Notes: a model not told the origin generated them from the sequence alone. 64,000 nt of DNA from Pseudomonas fragi (GCF_002269505.1 NZ_NQKQ01000006.1:124001-188000); one strand, 5' to 3'; shown: positions 51,174 to 60,787, counted from the first letter of the stretch. Numbers and translations: made by a program.

Positions 51174-51760
51174 CAGATCAGGCCGAACAAGATGACCGGC
51201 ATGCCGACGTACATGGCCAATGGCGGGATCACGAAGCTCTGGATCAGCTGGATCACCATGAACGCCAGGATCGGCGAGATATCCAGGCCGCCCATGCTTG
51301 GCAGGAAGCGGCGGAACGGTGCCAGGGCAGGTTCGGTGATCTGGTTGACCAGTTCCGCGCCAGGGCTGACGCTGCCCGGTGCTACCCACGACAGGATCAC
51401 GCTGATGATCATGGCGAAGAAGAACACTTTCAAAAACAGCGCGGTCACGCCAATGATCGCCCACAGCAGCAGGCCCAGAATGTTGAAGGACATGTAACTG
51501 AGCGTCAGGACTACGGCGAAGATCACCATCTGCACGAGAATCGCCAGCACCAGCGACGACATGTCGAGGCCGAACACGCTCGGGATCACCCGGCGCAGCG
51601 GCTTGAGCAGCGGCTGGGTGGCCTTGACGATGAACTGGCACAGCGGGTTGTAGAAGTTGGCCCGCACCAGCTGCAGGATAAACCGCAGCAGGACGATCAG
51701 CAGGTAGAGGCTACCCAGGGTTTGAATCACGAAAATGGCAGCGCCATTAAGTCCGGACAT
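51173..51760 (-). CDS. yggT: YggT family membrane protein
   Basis: A 195-residue inner-membrane protein made of two YGGT repeats, each a pair of hydrophobic segments (first at about 10-30 and 60-90, second at about 100-125 and 160-190). The conserved NPLCQFIVKATQPLLKPLRR and its second-half counterpart LVNQITEPALAPFRRFLP are both visible. Two adjacent ATGs (51763 and 51760) exist; the second has better spacing to AAGGAG. The family has been linked to cell shape or cation stress. It lies between proC and yggU. Confidence 0.92.
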   Translation of the reverse strand: MSGLNGAAIFVIQTLGSLYLLIVLLRFILQLVRANFYNPLCQFIVKATQPLLKPLRRVIPSVFGLDMSSLVLAILVQMVIFAVVLTLSYMSFNILGLLLWAIIGVTALFLKVFFFAMIISVILSWVAPGSVSPGAELVNQITEPALAPFRRFLPSMGGLDISPILAFMVIQLIQSFVIPPLAMYVGMPVILFGLI

Positions 51761-51771
51761 CATGTACTCCT

Positions 51772-52590
51772 TTATTGACCCAGTTGTTCAGCCATTTCGG
51801 CCGAGCGGTGCGCGGCGGCACTCAATGCTTTTTCGACCGAGGCGGCAAAGCCGTCGGCCTGGAATGATTTGATCGCAGCTTCAGTGGTGCCCGCAGGCGA
51901 GGTCACGCGGCGGCGCAGTTCGGCGGCATCGACATCGCTGGCCACGGCCATGTGTGCGGCGCCCAGAGCGGTTTGCTCGGCCAGTTGCTTGGCCACCTCA
52001 CGGGGCAGGCCGAGCTTGACGCCTGCATCGGTCATGGCTTCGATCAGCAGGAAGAAGTACGCGGGGCCGCTGCCGGACACGGCCGTCACGGCATCGATCT
52101 GCGCTTCACTGTCTACCCACACCACGATGCCCACGGCACTGAGCAGTTGTTCAGCCTGCTGGCGTTGCTCGGCGGTGACGTCGGCAGTGGCGAACAGGCC
52201 GCTCACGCCCTTGCCCAGCAGGGCCGGGGTGTTTGGCATGCAGCGCACCAGTGGCTGGTTGCCCAGCCAGTTAAGCAGGCTGGCGCAGGTAATGCCGGCA
52301 GCAATGGACACCAGCAGTTGATGGGGCTGCAGATGCGCACGCAGGTCCTGGCACACGGCTTTCATGGCCTGTGGCTTGACCGCAATGACAATCACGTCGG
52401 CGTCCTGGATGGCTTGCGCGTTATCGGCAAACAGTTCGATGCCATGCTCGGCGGCCACTTTGGCCCGCGTCTCGGCACCCGGATCGCTGGCGCGGATCTG
52501 TGCTGCATCCAGACCTTTGGCCAACAGGCCGCCGATCAGGCTGGAAGCCATGTTGCCGGCGCCGATAAAGGCAATACGCATTTTGCTCAT
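51772..52590 (-). CDS. proC: Pyrroline-5-carboxylate reductase
   Basis: A 272-residue NAD(P)H-dependent enzyme making proline from pyrroline-5-carboxylate. The nucleotide-binding motif is AFIGAGNMASSLIGGLL (about 7-23). The substrate-binding stretch SGSGPAYFFLLIEAMTDAGV and the C-terminal signature VTSPAGTTEAAIKSFQADG are complete. The start at 52590 follows AAGGAT. It is the second gene of the yggS-proC-yggT-yggU group. Confidence 0.95.
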   Translation of the reverse strand: MSKMRIAFIGAGNMASSLIGGLLAKGLDAAQIRASDPGAETRAKVAAEHGIELFADNAQAIQDADVIVIAVKPQAMKAVCQDLRAHLQPHQLLVSIAAGITCASLLNWLGNQPLVRCMPNTPALLGKGVSGLFATADVTAEQRQQAEQLLSAVGIVVWVDSEAQIDAVTAVSGSGPAYFFLLIEAMTDAGVKLGLPREVAKQLAEQTALGAAHMAVASDVDAAELRRRVTSPAGTTEAAIKSFQADGFAASVEKALSAAAHRSAEMAEQLGQ

Positions 52591-52623
52591 AACCGATCCT
52601 TATAAAAAATGAGATAGGCCCTT

Positions 52624-53310
52624 TCAGGCCTGGCCGTAGTCACGGGCGCCAAATAATGCAGTGCCGATACGCACCCAGGTGGCGCCTTGGGCAATCGCCG
52701 ACTCCAGGTCGTGGCTCATGCCCATTGAAAGCGTGTCGAGGCCCATGTTCAGGCTCTCTTGCAAGGTGCGTACTGCCGCAAAGGCAGCGTCCTGCTCGGC
52801 GCGGTCCTCCGTGGGTTCGGGTATCGCCATCAGGCCGCGCAGCTTCAAGCGTGGCAGGGCGCTGATGGCGGCCGCCAGCGCAGGCAAGTCAGTCGGGGTA
52901 CAGCCCGATTTGCTGGCCTCACCGCTGACATTGACCTGAATGCAGATATTGAGCGGCGGCAAGTCGGCCGGGCGTTGTTCAGACAAACGCTGGGCAATCT
53001 TGAGCCGGTCCACGGAATGCACCCACGCGAAATGCTCGGCGATGTCGCGCGTCTTGTTCGATTGAATGGGGCCGATGAAGTGCCAACACAAGGGCAGGTC
53101 GGCTAATTCGACCTGTTTGGTGCGGGCTTCCTGCAGGTAGTTTTCACCGAAGTCGCGAATGCCCGCGGCATGGGCTTCACGCAGCGCGCCAGCAGGTTTG
53201 GTCTTGCTGACAGCGAGTAGATGAATGCTGGTTACATCACGTTGCACAGCCAGTGCGGCTGCGCGTATGCGCGCCTCAACTTGGGCAATGTTGCCTGCTA
53301 TCGTGGACAT
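52624..53310 (-). CDS. yggS: YggS, pyridoxal-phosphate homeostasis protein
   Basis: A 228-residue single-domain PLP-binding protein of the alanine racemase N-terminal fold that buffers PLP. The PLP lysine is Lys36 in HLLAVSKTKPAGAL; FGENYLQEA and WHFIGPIQSNKTR follow, then MGMSHDLESAIAQGATWVRIG near the end. It is upstream of proC. In many pseudomonads pilT lies divergent next to yggS, but here the next gene is an NlpC/P60 protein on the same strand. Confidence 0.94.
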   Translation of the reverse strand: MSTIAGNIAQVEARIRAAALAVQRDVTSIHLLAVSKTKPAGALREAHAAGIRDFGENYLQEARTKQVELADLPLCWHFIGPIQSNKTRDIAEHFAWVHSVDRLKIAQRLSEQRPADLPPLNICIQVNVSGEASKSGCTPTDLPALAAAISALPRLKLRGLMAIPEPTEDRAEQDAAFAAVRTLQESLNMGLDTLSMGMSHDLESAIAQGATWVRIGTALFGARDYGQA

Positions 53311-53428
53311 TCTTTAAGCCCGCTGTTGTGAAAGTCAGCGGCATTCTACTGGAATTGGGAGGGGGGATGGATATCGCCGACCTGGTTGGCCTGCAGCCGC
53401 TGGCAGCGGCTGCAGGATTTGCCTGCGC

Positions 53429-54076
53429 TTAGCGTTGTACGACCTGCAAAGCGCCTTTCTCTTTTGGCAGAACGCGCTTGGCGACTACGTAGTGGTTTTG
53501 CCAGTAAGGCTTTTGCAGCGTGTCGATAGTCACCGATTTGCCGCGACGCGGGGCATGAATAAAGCGGTCATTGCCCAGGTAAATGGCAACGTGGTTGACC
53601 TTGCGGCTCTTGATATTGAAAAACAGCAGGTCGCCAGGCTTCAGGTCTTTGCGTTCGACCTTTTGCCCATGGCCGCTGGCCATTTCGCTGGAGGTGCGCG
53701 GCAAATCAACGGTGGCCACGTCATTAAAGGCGTATTTGACCAGCCCGCTGCAGTCGAACCCTTTACTTGGGCTGCTGCCGCCCCAACGATAAGGAGTGCC
53801 CAGCACGTTGACGGCGCGGCTCAGGACCGTGCTGCTCTGCTTGTTGGCGGCGGCCAGGGAAGCGGCCGCAATTTTGCCGGGGGCCTTGCGGTGGGCTTTA
53901 CTGGACGCAGGACGTGCTACGGTCTTGCTGGTAGAGGCAACATAAGGCGTGCCCGCAGATGACTTTGCGGTGTAGCCGGTGAAGCCCGAAGGAAGGTGTT
54001 GCTCACGATTGGTGGCGTGGGCGGCCAGTGGCAATAATAGGCAAATGGTTAGCCATGTCTTGAATATAGGACGCAT
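53429..54076 (-). CDS. Exported NlpC/P60 (C40) peptidase
   Basis: A 215-residue exported peptidoglycan peptidase. A signal peptide is present (MRPIFKTWLTICLLLPLAAHA). A 60-residue basic, Ala/Ser-rich linker precedes the C40 domain, with catalytic Cys109 (FDCSGLVKYAF), His162 (NHVAIYLG) and His174 (FIHAPRRG). The domain cleaves peptide cross-links. It lies between yggS and the divergent TM2 gene, where P. aeruginosa has pilT and pilU. No partner is obvious. Confidence 0.9.
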   Translation of the reverse strand: MRPIFKTWLTICLLLPLAAHATNREQHLPSGFTGYTAKSSAGTPYVASTSKTVARPASSKAHRKAPGKIAAASLAAANKQSSTVLSRAVNVLGTPYRWGGSSPSKGFDCSGLVKYAFNDVATVDLPRTSSEMASGHGQKVERKDLKPGDLLFFNIKSRKVNHVAIYLGNDRFIHAPRRGKSVTIDTLQKPYWQNHYVVAKRVLPKEKGALQVVQR

Positions 54077-54328
54077 TCGGCAGGGCTCAATGGTTATAAA
54101 CGCGAAACTTTATAACAGCTTTTTTGTCCTTTCTCAGGCCATTTGTCAGGTGGACTGTAGGGTCAAATTCCGTAAACGTGGTGGCAAATTGTCGCATGGC
54201 GAGGGTGCAGGTCAGGTCCTACAAGGCTTTGCGCCGATTCTTGTAAGACACTTTTACCTTTTGCGCGACAGTAAAAAAGTCACAAAAAACTTCACAATAT
54301 TTTTCTATCAGCAGCAAAGAGGGCATTT

Positions 54329-54745
54329 ATGAGCGGCTATCGAGATGATGTACAGCGCGATACTCACAGCAAAGTGCTGGGTTATTTGCTGTGGATTTTC
54401 GGTTTTCTGGGAGCGCACCGCTTCTATTACGGCAAGCCGGTAACCGGGACGATCTGGTTTTTCACCCTGGGCTTGTTGGGTATCGGCTGGTTGGTCGACT
54501 TGTTCCTGATCCCGAGCATGGATCGTGAAGCTGACTTGCGGTTCACCGCAGGTGACACCGACTACAGCGTGTCATGGATTCTGCTGACGTTTCTGGGCGT
54601 TTTTGGCGTACATCGCATGTACATGGGCAAATGGATCACGGGGATCATCTACCTGTTTACCGGTGGTTTGTTCCTGATCGGTATCCTGTACGACTTCTGG
54701 ACCTTGAACGAGCAGATCTCGATCAAAAACGCAGAGCGCCGCTAA
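54329..54745 (+). CDS. Double TM2-domain membrane protein
   Basis: A 138-residue protein with two TM2 units. Each has a hydrophobic hairpin with the motif GxxGxHRxYxGK (first FLGAHRFYYGKPVTG, second VFGVHRMYMGKWITG). The N-terminal 15 residues are hydrophilic. TM2 proteins have no agreed function in bacteria. The start at 54329 follows AAAGAGGGCATTT. It is divergent from the NlpC/P60 gene across 252 bases in which I see no other gene, and is followed by a strong hairpin. Confidence 0.9.
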   Translation: MSGYRDDVQRDTHSKVLGYLLWIFGFLGAHRFYYGKPVTGTIWFFTLGLLGIGWLVDLFLIPSMDREADLRFTAGDTDYSVSWILLTFLGVFGVHRMYMGKWITGIIYLFTGGLFLIGILYDFWTLNEQISIKNAERR

Positions 54746-54755
54746 AGATCAAAAG

Positions 54756-54801
54756 CCCCTCACCCTAGCCCTCTCCCGGAGGGAGAGGGTTGGGGTGAGG
54801 G
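54756..54801. terminator. Hairpin terminator from a single C-rich REP unit
   Basis: CCCCTCACCCTAGCCCTCTC with the next two bases pairs with GGAGAGGGTTGGGGTGAGGG over almost its whole length around CGGAG. It lies between the convergent TM2 and pyrC' genes. It is the single-unit form of the family found as pairs elsewhere. Confidence 0.8.
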
Positions 54802-54807
54802 CCGTTG

Positions 54808-56079
54808 TTAGCCTTCGTAACTGATCCGACCATCCACCAGCGTGTAACGCACGGCACCCGGCAGGCAATGGCCGAGGAACGGGCAGTTGTCGCCTTTGGA
54901 ATGCCATTTCTCACCAACCAGGGTCGAGGCCGCCGGGTCAAACAGCACCAGGTCCGCCGCCGAACCCACTGCCAGCTTGCCGGCTGGCAGGCGCAGGGCT
55001 TCGGCCGGGCCAGCGCTCAGGCGGTTGAGCAGCGTCGGCAGGTCGAGCAAGCCGTCTTCTACCAGGGTCATCGCCAGCGGCAGCAGCACTTCAACGCTGC
55101 TCATGCCCGGTTCGGTCGCGCCGAACGGGGCCAGCTTGGCGTCACGCTCGTGGGGCTGGTGATGGCTGGAGATGGCCTGCACCACACCTGACTTCACGGC
55201 CTCGCGCAGGCCGTCACGGTCGGCGCGGGTGCGCAGCGGCGGCTGTACGTGGTAAACGCTGGAGAAATCCACCAGCGCTTCATCAGTCAGAATCAGCTGA
55301 TACAACGCCACATCCGCAGTGACTTTCAGGCCGCGGGCCTGGGCTTGGGCGATCAGGGCCACACCGCGGGCGCTGGTCAGCTGGCTGAAGTGCGCACGCA
55401 CGCCACTTTGCTCAACCAACAGCAGGTCACGGGCCAGTGCTACGGTTTCGGCCGTTTCCGGAATACCCGGTAAACCGCGGAACGCTGCCATTGCGCCGTC
55501 GTGGGCAATCCCGCCCTCGGCCAGATCACGGTCCTGGGAGTGGAAGATCACGGTCAGGTCGAACGTGGCCGCGTACTCCAGCGCCCGGCACAGGGTGCGG
55601 GTGTTGGTGAAGCTGCTGAGACCGTTGCCAAATGCCACGCAGCCTGCGTCGCGCAGGGCGATCAGTTCGGCCAGTTGCTCGCCGTCCAGGCCTTTGCTCA
55701 ACGCACCGATCGGGAACACCTTGCAGTTGCCGGCTTCACGGGCGCGGTCAAGGATCAGCTCGGCGACGGCCGAGGTGTCCAGCACCGGCTTGGTGTGCGG
55801 CGGGCAGCACAGGCTGGTGACACCACCGGCCGCTGCGGCGCGGGTCTCACTGGCGATGGTGCCCTTGCGGCTGTAGCCCGGTTCGCGCAGGGCAACGTTG
55901 AGGTCAACCAGCCCGGGGGCGGCCACCAGGCCTTTGGCTTCGATGGTTTGCGTCGGGGTGAAACCGGCTGGTGCTGCGCCAATGGCAACGATCTTGCCGG
56001 CTTCCAGGTGCAGGTCAGTCACTTGATCCAGGTGGCTGGTCGGATCAATTACACGGGCGCCGAGAATGCTGAGCTTCAC
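54808..56079 (-). CDS. pyrC': PyrC', non-catalytic dihydroorotase-like partner of aspartate transcarbamoylase
   Basis: A 423-residue dihydroorotase-fold protein. The zinc motif HxH normally found in DLHVHLREPG is changed to [11 protein letters not shown] (Asn61, Ala63). The catalytic Asp of TDHAPH is lost (SSHHQPH, His306 in its place). It therefore cannot be an active dihydroorotase. This is the known PyrC' (also called PyrX) of pseudomonads, which holds PyrB together in the ATCase dodecamer. It overlaps pyrB by four bases, in a pyrR-pyrB-pyrC' operon. The working dihydroorotase must be elsewhere in the genome. Confidence 0.93.
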   Translation of the reverse strand: MKLSILGARVIDPTSHLDQVTDLHLEAGKIVAIGAAPAGFTPTQTIEAKGLVAAPGLVDLNVALREPGYSRKGTIASETRAAAAGGVTSLCCPPHTKPVLDTSAVAELILDRAREAGNCKVFPIGALSKGLDGEQLAELIALRDAGCVAFGNGLSSFTNTRTLCRALEYAATFDLTVIFHSQDRDLAEGGIAHDGAMAAFRGLPGIPETAETVALARDLLLVEQSGVRAHFSQLTSARGVALIAQAQARGLKVTADVALYQLILTDEALVDFSSVYHVQPPLRTRADRDGLREAVKSGVVQAISSHHQPHERDAKLAPFGATEPGMSSVEVLLPLAMTLVEDGLLDLPTLLNRLSAGPAEALRLPAGKLAVGSAADLVLFDPAASTLVGEKWHSKGDNCPFLGHCLPGAVRYTLVDGRISYEG

Positions 56080-57080
56080 TGGGCGTTCTCCTGTTCGAAT
56101 TGGCGCTGGGCGGTTTGCCCGCTCATGGTCATGGACAACACCGCCATGCGCACGGCAATGCCGTAGGTCACCTGGTTGAGGATCACCGAATGCGGGCCAT
56201 CGGCCACCGCGGATTCAATCTCGACGCCACGGTTGATCGGCCCCGGGTGCATGACGATGCAATCAGGCTTGGCCCCGGCCAGGCGGGCAGTGGTCAGGCC
56301 GAACAGGCGGTAGAACTCGCCTTCGCTCGGCAGCAGGCCACCGGACATGCGCTCGCGCTGCAGGCGCAGCATGATCACCACGTCCACGTCTTTGAGGCCT
56401 TGGGTCATGTCGGTGTAGACCTTCACGCCGTATTGCTCGATGCCGATCGGCAGCAGGGTTTTCGGCGCGATAACGCGAATGTCCTTACAGCCCAGGGTCT
56501 TGAGGGCGATCATGTTCGAGCGCGCTACCCGCGAGTGCAGGATGTCGCCGACGATGGCCACCGACAGGTTTTCGAAGCCGCCCTTGTGCCGACGGATGGT
56601 CAGCATGTCGAGCATGCCCTGGGTCGGGTGGGCATGGCGGCCGTCACCGCCGTTGATGATCGCCACCTGCGGGCACACGTGCTCGGCAATAAAATGGGCG
56701 GCGCCGGAGTCACCGTGGCGCACCACGAACATGTCGGCGGCCATGGCCTCAAGGTTGCGCAGGGTATCGAGCAGGGTTTCGCCCTTGCTCGCTGACGAGG
56801 TCGACACATTGAGCGTGATCACGTCGGCAGACAGGCGCTGGGCGGCCATTTCAAAGGTTGTACGGGTGCGGGTGGAGTTCTCGAAGAACACGTTGCATAC
56901 GGTCTTGCCGCGCAGCAACGGGACTTTTTTAACCGCCCGGGCGCCAACTTCAAGGAACGAGTCGGCGGTGTCGAGGATTTCTGTCAGCAGCTCACGGCGC
57001 AAGCCGTCGAGCGACAGAAAGTGGCGCAGCTGGCCCTGATCATTGAGCTGCAGCGGGCGCTTGGCGTCTGTAGGCGTCAT
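56076..57080 (-). CDS. pyrB: Aspartate carbamoyltransferase catalytic chain
   Basis: A 334-residue enzyme joining carbamoyl phosphate and aspartate, the first committed step in pyrimidine synthesis. The carbamoyl-phosphate motif [12 protein letters not shown], the [20 protein letters not shown] loop and C-terminal [13 protein letters not shown] are all present. A 20-30 residue N-terminal extension typical of pseudomonad class A ATCases is visible. It is coupled to pyrC' by an ATGA overlap and follows pyrR by 12 bases. Confidence 0.95.
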   Translation of the reverse strand: MTPTDAKRPLQLNDQGQLRHFLSLDGLRRELLTEILDTADSFLEVGARAVKKVPLLRGKTVCNVFFENSTRTRTTFEMAAQRLSADVITLNVSTSSASKGETLLDTLRNLEAMAADMFVVRHGDSGAAHFIAEHVCPQVAIINGGDGRHAHPTQGMLDMLTIRRHKGGFENLSVAIVGDILHSRVARSNMIALKTLGCKDIRVIAPKTLLPIGIEQYGVKVYTDMTQGLKDVDVVIMLRLQRERMSGGLLPSEGEFYRLFGLTTARLAGAKPDCIVMHPGPINRGVEIESAVADGPHSVILNQVTYGIAVRMAVLSMTMSGQTAQRQFEQENAQ

Positions 57081-57092
57081 CGCAATGGTCTC

Positions 57093-57599
57093 TTAGAGGG
57101 CTAGGTCTTGAAGTTCGAGTGTCAGTGGTTCAGGGCCGGACAATTTTACCCGTTCGCTTGGCTTGAGTGACAAGGTGGCCCCGACCACATTCGGGCGGAT
57201 CGGCAGCTCGGCGGCGTCCAGGTCAAGCAAGCTGACCAGGGTTACGCTGGCCGGACGACCATAGTCGAAGAGTTCGTTCAGCGCCGCGCGAATGGTCCGA
57301 CCGCTCATCAGTACATCGTCGATCAGCACCAGGTGCTGGCCTTCGATTTCGAACGGCAGCTCGGAAGGGCGCACTTGTGGGTGCAGGCCGTTCTGGCTGA
57401 AGTCATCGCGGTAGAACGACACGTCCAGCGTGCCCAGCGGCGCATCGCTGCCGAGCGCCTTGAGCAGCGCCTGGGCAACCCAGATGCCGCCGGTGCGAAT
57501 ACCGATAAAACGCGGTTCAGTGATACCGCGACGGGCCAGGTGGGCCTTGAGATCAAGGGCCATCTGGGAGATCAGTTCAGCGGGAACAGGCAGGATCAT
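57093..57599 (-). CDS. pyrR: PyrR, pyrimidine regulatory/uracil phosphoribosyltransferase protein
   Basis: A 168-residue phosphoribosyltransferase-fold protein. The PRPP loop [20 protein letters not shown] (about 90-109) is intact. In pseudomonads PyrR is reported to regulate pyrimidine genes together with uracil-related signals; classical PyrR also has UPRTase activity. It heads pyrR-pyrB-pyrC'. No clear PyrR-binding attenuator hairpin was evident in the short gap before pyrB. The start at 57599 has an AAGGAG site. Confidence 0.93.
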   Translation of the reverse strand: MILPVPAELISQMALDLKAHLARRGITEPRFIGIRTGGIWVAQALLKALGSDAPLGTLDVSFYRDDFSQNGLHPQVRPSELPFEIEGQHLVLIDDVLMSGRTIRAALNELFDYGRPASVTLVSLLDLDAAELPIRPNVVGATLSLKPSERVKLSGPEPLTLELQDLAL

Positions 57600-57682
57600 G
57601 GTGGCTCCTTAAAAGGCCCGCGCAGCAGAACGTGCGGCGGCGGGCGCAAACAATGAGGCGGGTCAATTGTACAAGCGCCGGG

Positions 57683-58123
57683 TCAGTCTTGAGAGTGCGC
57701 CGGGTTCTCGTCGAGCCAGCCTTGCAGCACCAGCTTGGCGGCGATGGCATCGACGGGGTTGTCGCGGTAACTGCCGCGCTGGCCGCCCTGGGCCCGGCGT
57801 TCGCCCTTGGCTTCGAAGGTGGTCAGGCGTTCATCATGGGTAAAAACCGGCAGATTGAAGCGGCCATTCAGACGGTTGGCAAATTTTTGCGCGCGGGCGC
57901 AGAAGTCGCTCGGGGTGCCGTCCATGTTCAGGGGCATGCCGACCACCATCGCGTCGGGCTGCCATTCCTTGATCAGCTTTTCGATTTCTTCCCACTTGGG
58001 GATGCCATTTTCGGCTTTCAGGTTACACAGCTCGCGGGCCTGGCCGGTGATCATCTGGCCCACAGCCACGCCGATGGAGCGCGTGCCGTAGTCAAAGCCC
58101 AGCAGTAAACGAAGGCTGGCCAT
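57683..58123 (-). CDS. ruvX: RuvX (YqgF), RNase H-fold Holliday-junction/16S rRNA processing nuclease
   Basis: A 146-residue RNase H-like protein. The catalytic Asp is in LLGFDYGTRSIGVAVG near the N-terminus, and VVGMPLNMDGTPSD with the C-terminal VDAIAAKLVLQGWL follow. The family processes the 5' end of 16S rRNA and has been called a putative Holliday-junction resolvase. Its start shares a base with the algH stop (TGATG), so it is coupled to algH. It lies upstream of pyrR across about 83 bases. Confidence 0.94.
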   Translation of the reverse strand: MASLRLLLGFDYGTRSIGVAVGQMITGQARELCNLKAENGIPKWEEIEKLIKEWQPDAMVVGMPLNMDGTPSDFCARAQKFANRLNGRFNLPVFTHDERLTTFEAKGERRAQGGQRGSYRDNPVDAIAAKLVLQGWLDENPAHSQD

Positions 58124-58695
58124 CAGGAATGGCCTGCTTGGGTGCTTAACAAATTGAGGTTCACTCCGAGGTGTTTGGCGGCCGCGTCGAGGCGCAGCTC
58201 GCTTGGGGTATCAAACAGGATATGAGCGGAATACGGGCAGGTCAGCCAGGCGTTGTCGGCCAATTCGGCTTCCAGCTGGCCCGCATCCCAGCCGGCATAG
58301 CCCAGGCAGATCAGGCTGCGGTTCGGGCCGCGGCCATCGGCAATGCTGAACAACGCATCGGCAGAGGTGCTCAGGGCCAGCCCGTCATCGAGTTCGACGG
58401 TAGCGTCAAAGTTCATGCTGGCCGGATGCAGGACAAAGCCACGGTCGATCATGACAGGCCCGCCACCGAAAATCGGTACGTGCTGGCACAGGGGTGAAGA
58501 CGGTTTTTCCGGGCGCAACTGCTCAAGAATATCTGCCAGGCTCAGTTCCAGCGGGCGGTTGACCATCAGCCCCATGGCGCCATTGGCCGTGTGCTCGACG
58601 ATGTAGGTCAAGGAGTGGGCAAAATTCGGGTCGGCCATATGGGGCATGGCGATCAGGAATTGATGCTTGAGGTAAGTCGGCGCGTGTTTTTTCAT
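58123..58695 (-). CDS. algH: AlgH/YqgE family protein
   Basis: A 190-residue soluble protein of the DUF179/YqgE family, named AlgH in pseudomonads from an alginate-related screen; its biochemical role is unknown. Family motifs are YLKHQFLIAMPHMADPNF (about 8-25), GAMGLMVNRPLE and FGGGPV. The start at 58695 (MKKHAPTYLK) fits the family although no strong ribosome site is visible; a frame twelve codons longer is less likely. It is coupled to ruvX by a TGATG junction. Confidence 0.92.
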   Translation of the reverse strand: MKKHAPTYLKHQFLIAMPHMADPNFAHSLTYIVEHTANGAMGLMVNRPLELSLADILEQLRPEKPSSPLCQHVPIFGGGPVMIDRGFVLHPASMNFDATVELDDGLALSTSADALFSIADGRGPNRSLICLGYAGWDAGQLEAELADNAWLTCPYSAHILFDTPSELRLDAAAKHLGVNLNLLSTQAGHS

Positions 58696-58759
58696 GAGTC
58701 TTAGTGTGGCGCTGGCAGCGTTAACTGACAAGTTTGCAGCTCAAGATTCCTAGGTCTTT

Positions 58760-58843
58760 GTGGGAGCGGGCATGCTCGCGATACAGGCGGCGCGGTTTAA
58801 CGTTAAAACGCAGCGATCCAATCGCGAGCAAGCCCGCTCCCAC
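58760..58843. repeat. REPIN between tonB and algH
   Basis: An inverted pair of GTGGGAGCGGGCATGCTCGCGA and TCGCGAGCAAGCCCGCTCCCAC between two minus-strand genes. The inner spacer contains TTAACGTTAA, a small palindrome. Confidence 0.9.
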
Positions 58844-58857
58844 CGTTGCCCTGTGTA

Positions 58858-59757
58858 TTAGTTGCTGGACAGCCGATCGCCTTCGGCGAATTTCCAGGTG
58901 CGGATAATCTCCAGCCGGTCGATGTCCGCCAGATCACCGGTAAAGGGGGCAAAAGGTGCCGCCAGGCGCACGATGCGTTGTGCCGCCTGGTCCAGCAGCG
59001 GCTGGCCCGACGACTCAAGCACCAGTACTTCATGTAGCGAACCGTCGCGGTTGATCGACACCAGCAGGCGCAGTTTGCCGTAGATCTTTTCCCGACGTGC
59101 CTGCTCGGGGTAGTTGAGGTTGCCGATGCGTTCGATCTTCTTGCGCCAGTCTTCTTTATACCAGGCACCTTTGTCGCGCATGGTCGAAGCCGCGCTCATG
59201 CGGTAGATCTTCGGGCGCTTGGCGTAAAGCTGCTGCTCGTTGGCCAGTTCGGCTTCGAGGCTGGAAATCTCGCTGGACAGCTGGGAACTGTCAAATGTTG
59301 GAATGCTGGCCTTGGGTGCCGCTTCGGTCTTGACCTTCTGCGGCTGGCTCGGCGCTTTTTTCGCCGCGGGCGCCACGGTGGTTACGGCGGCCTTGGGCGC
59401 GGCCTGGGTCTGCTCGGGTCTGGCGGCAGGCGGCGGAGTGACCTTTTTAACGCTGCTGTCCTGGAAAGGGGCGATTTGTGTCGTCTTGGGTACGGCTTTC
59501 TTGTCCAGGGTGCCGCTGCCCTGCTGGTTGTCCTGGGCCAAAAAGTCGGCTTTTTCCGGTGCTTTCTCGCTTTTGAACGTGGATAGGGTGATTTCCAGGG
59601 TTTTGCTGATCTGTTTGGGCGTTTCCATGTTGAACCCTACGCCGACAATCACCGCGATATGCAGCAGCGCCGCCACAAACAGGGTAAATCCGAGGCGATC
59701 GGCCGCGCGCACGCCTTTATGGTCGAGTTCGAGGGGCAGGTCGTTGGGAAGTGTCAT
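58858..59757 (-). CDS. tonB: TonB-family energy-transducing protein (TonB3-like)
   Basis: A 299-residue protein with one N-terminal membrane anchor (about 22-43, LGFTLFVAALLHIAVIVGVG). A long Pro/Ala/Lys-rich periplasmic region follows, then a C-terminal TonB domain starting near YPEQARREKIYGKLRLLVSI (about 215). TonB3 in P. aeruginosa (PA0406) lies in this same place and affects twitching and pilus assembly. The gene lies between gshB and algH. It is not associated with exbB/exbD here. The tonB3 assignment is by synteny. Confidence 0.9.
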   Translation of the reverse strand: MTLPNDLPLELDHKGVRAADRLGFTLFVAALLHIAVIVGVGFNMETPKQISKTLEITLSTFKSEKAPEKADFLAQDNQQGSGTLDKKAVPKTTQIAPFQDSSVKKVTPPPAARPEQTQAAPKAAVTTVAPAAKKAPSQPQKVKTEAAPKASIPTFDSSQLSSEISSLEAELANEQQLYAKRPKIYRMSAASTMRDKGAWYKEDWRKKIERIGNLNYPEQARREKIYGKLRLLVSINRDGSLHEVLVLESSGQPLLDQAAQRIVRLAAPFAPFTGDLADIDRLEIIRTWKFAEGDRLSSN

Positions 59758-59833
59758 GGCAAAAAGACCAACATCGCGGGTTTCACGGGGTGCCCATGAT
59801 AGCGCAATGTTGGTCTGTTACAGGGCTTGCAGA

Positions 59834-60787
59834 TCAGCGTGCAGCGAGCTTGCGCTCAATCGCATCCATTAACAGGGCGCCGATATTGGTGCCGAATGCA
59901 TTGTCTATCTCGCGGATGCAGGTCGGGCTGGTAACGTTGATTTCAGTCAGGTGTTCACCGATTACGTCCAGTCCGACAAACAGCAGACCTTTTTCACGCA
60001 GCGTTGGGCCGACCTGAGCTGCAATCCAGCGGTCCTTTTCGCTCAACGGGCGGGCTTCGCCACGACCGCCTGCGGCGAGGTTGCCACGGGTTTCACCCTG
60101 GGCCGGGATACGTGCCAGGCAGTAATCTACCGGCTCGCCGTCGATCATCAGGATGCGTTTGTCGCCATCCTTGATCGCCGGCAAATAGCCCTGCGCCATG
60201 ATCTGCTGGGTGCCGTTGTTGGTCAGGGTTTCGAGAATCACTGACAGGTTCGGGTCGCCCACACGGTGGCGGAAAATCGATGTGCCGCCCATGCCGTCCA
60301 GCGGCTTGAGGATCACGTCACCGTGCAAGGCAGCAAACTCACGCAACACGTCGGCGCGGCGGCTGACCACGGTCGGCGGCGTACATTGGGTGAATTGGGT
60401 GGCGAACAGTTTTTCGTTGCAGTCGCGCAGGCTTTGCGGCTTGTTGACGATCAGCACGCCATCACGCTCGGCCTGTTCCAGCAGGTAAGTGGAGTACACA
60501 AACTCCATGTCGAAGGGCGGGTCCTTGCGCATCAGGATCACGTCCAGATCGCTCAGGGCCGTGTCGGTCTCGGCGTCCAGCTCAAACCACTTTTGCGGGT
60601 TGGCAAACACCTTCAGCGGCTTCATGCGGGCCCGGGCCTTGCCTTCATTCAGGTAAAGGTCTTGCTGCTCCATGTAGAACAGGGTCCAGCCACGATCCTG
60701 GGCGGCCAGTAACATGGCCAGCGAGCTGTCCTTTTTATAGGAGATGCCCGCAATGGGGTCCATGACAATCCCGACTCGAACGCTCAT
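59834..60787 (-). CDS. gshB: Glutathione synthetase
   Basis: A 317-residue ATP-grasp enzyme adding glycine to gamma-glutamylcysteine. The N-terminal VGIVMDPIAGISYKKDSSLA, the ATP-grasp ILKPLDGMGGTSIFR and FVGLDVIGEHLTEINVTSPT near the C-terminus are all typical. It is divergent from pilG across 247 bases. In that gap a short AT-rich stretch exists but no gene. Family identity is secure. Confidence 0.96.
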   Translation of the reverse strand: MSVRVGIVMDPIAGISYKKDSSLAMLLAAQDRGWTLFYMEQQDLYLNEGKARARMKPLKVFANPQKWFELDAETDTALSDLDVILMRKDPPFDMEFVYSTYLLEQAERDGVLIVNKPQSLRDCNEKLFATQFTQCTPPTVVSRRADVLREFAALHGDVILKPLDGMGGTSIFRHRVGDPNLSVILETLTNNGTQQIMAQGYLPAIKDGDKRILMIDGEPVDYCLARIPAQGETRGNLAAGGRGEARPLSEKDRWIAAQVGPTLREKGLLFVGLDVIGEHLTEINVTSPTCIREIDNAFGTNIGALLMDAIERKLAAR

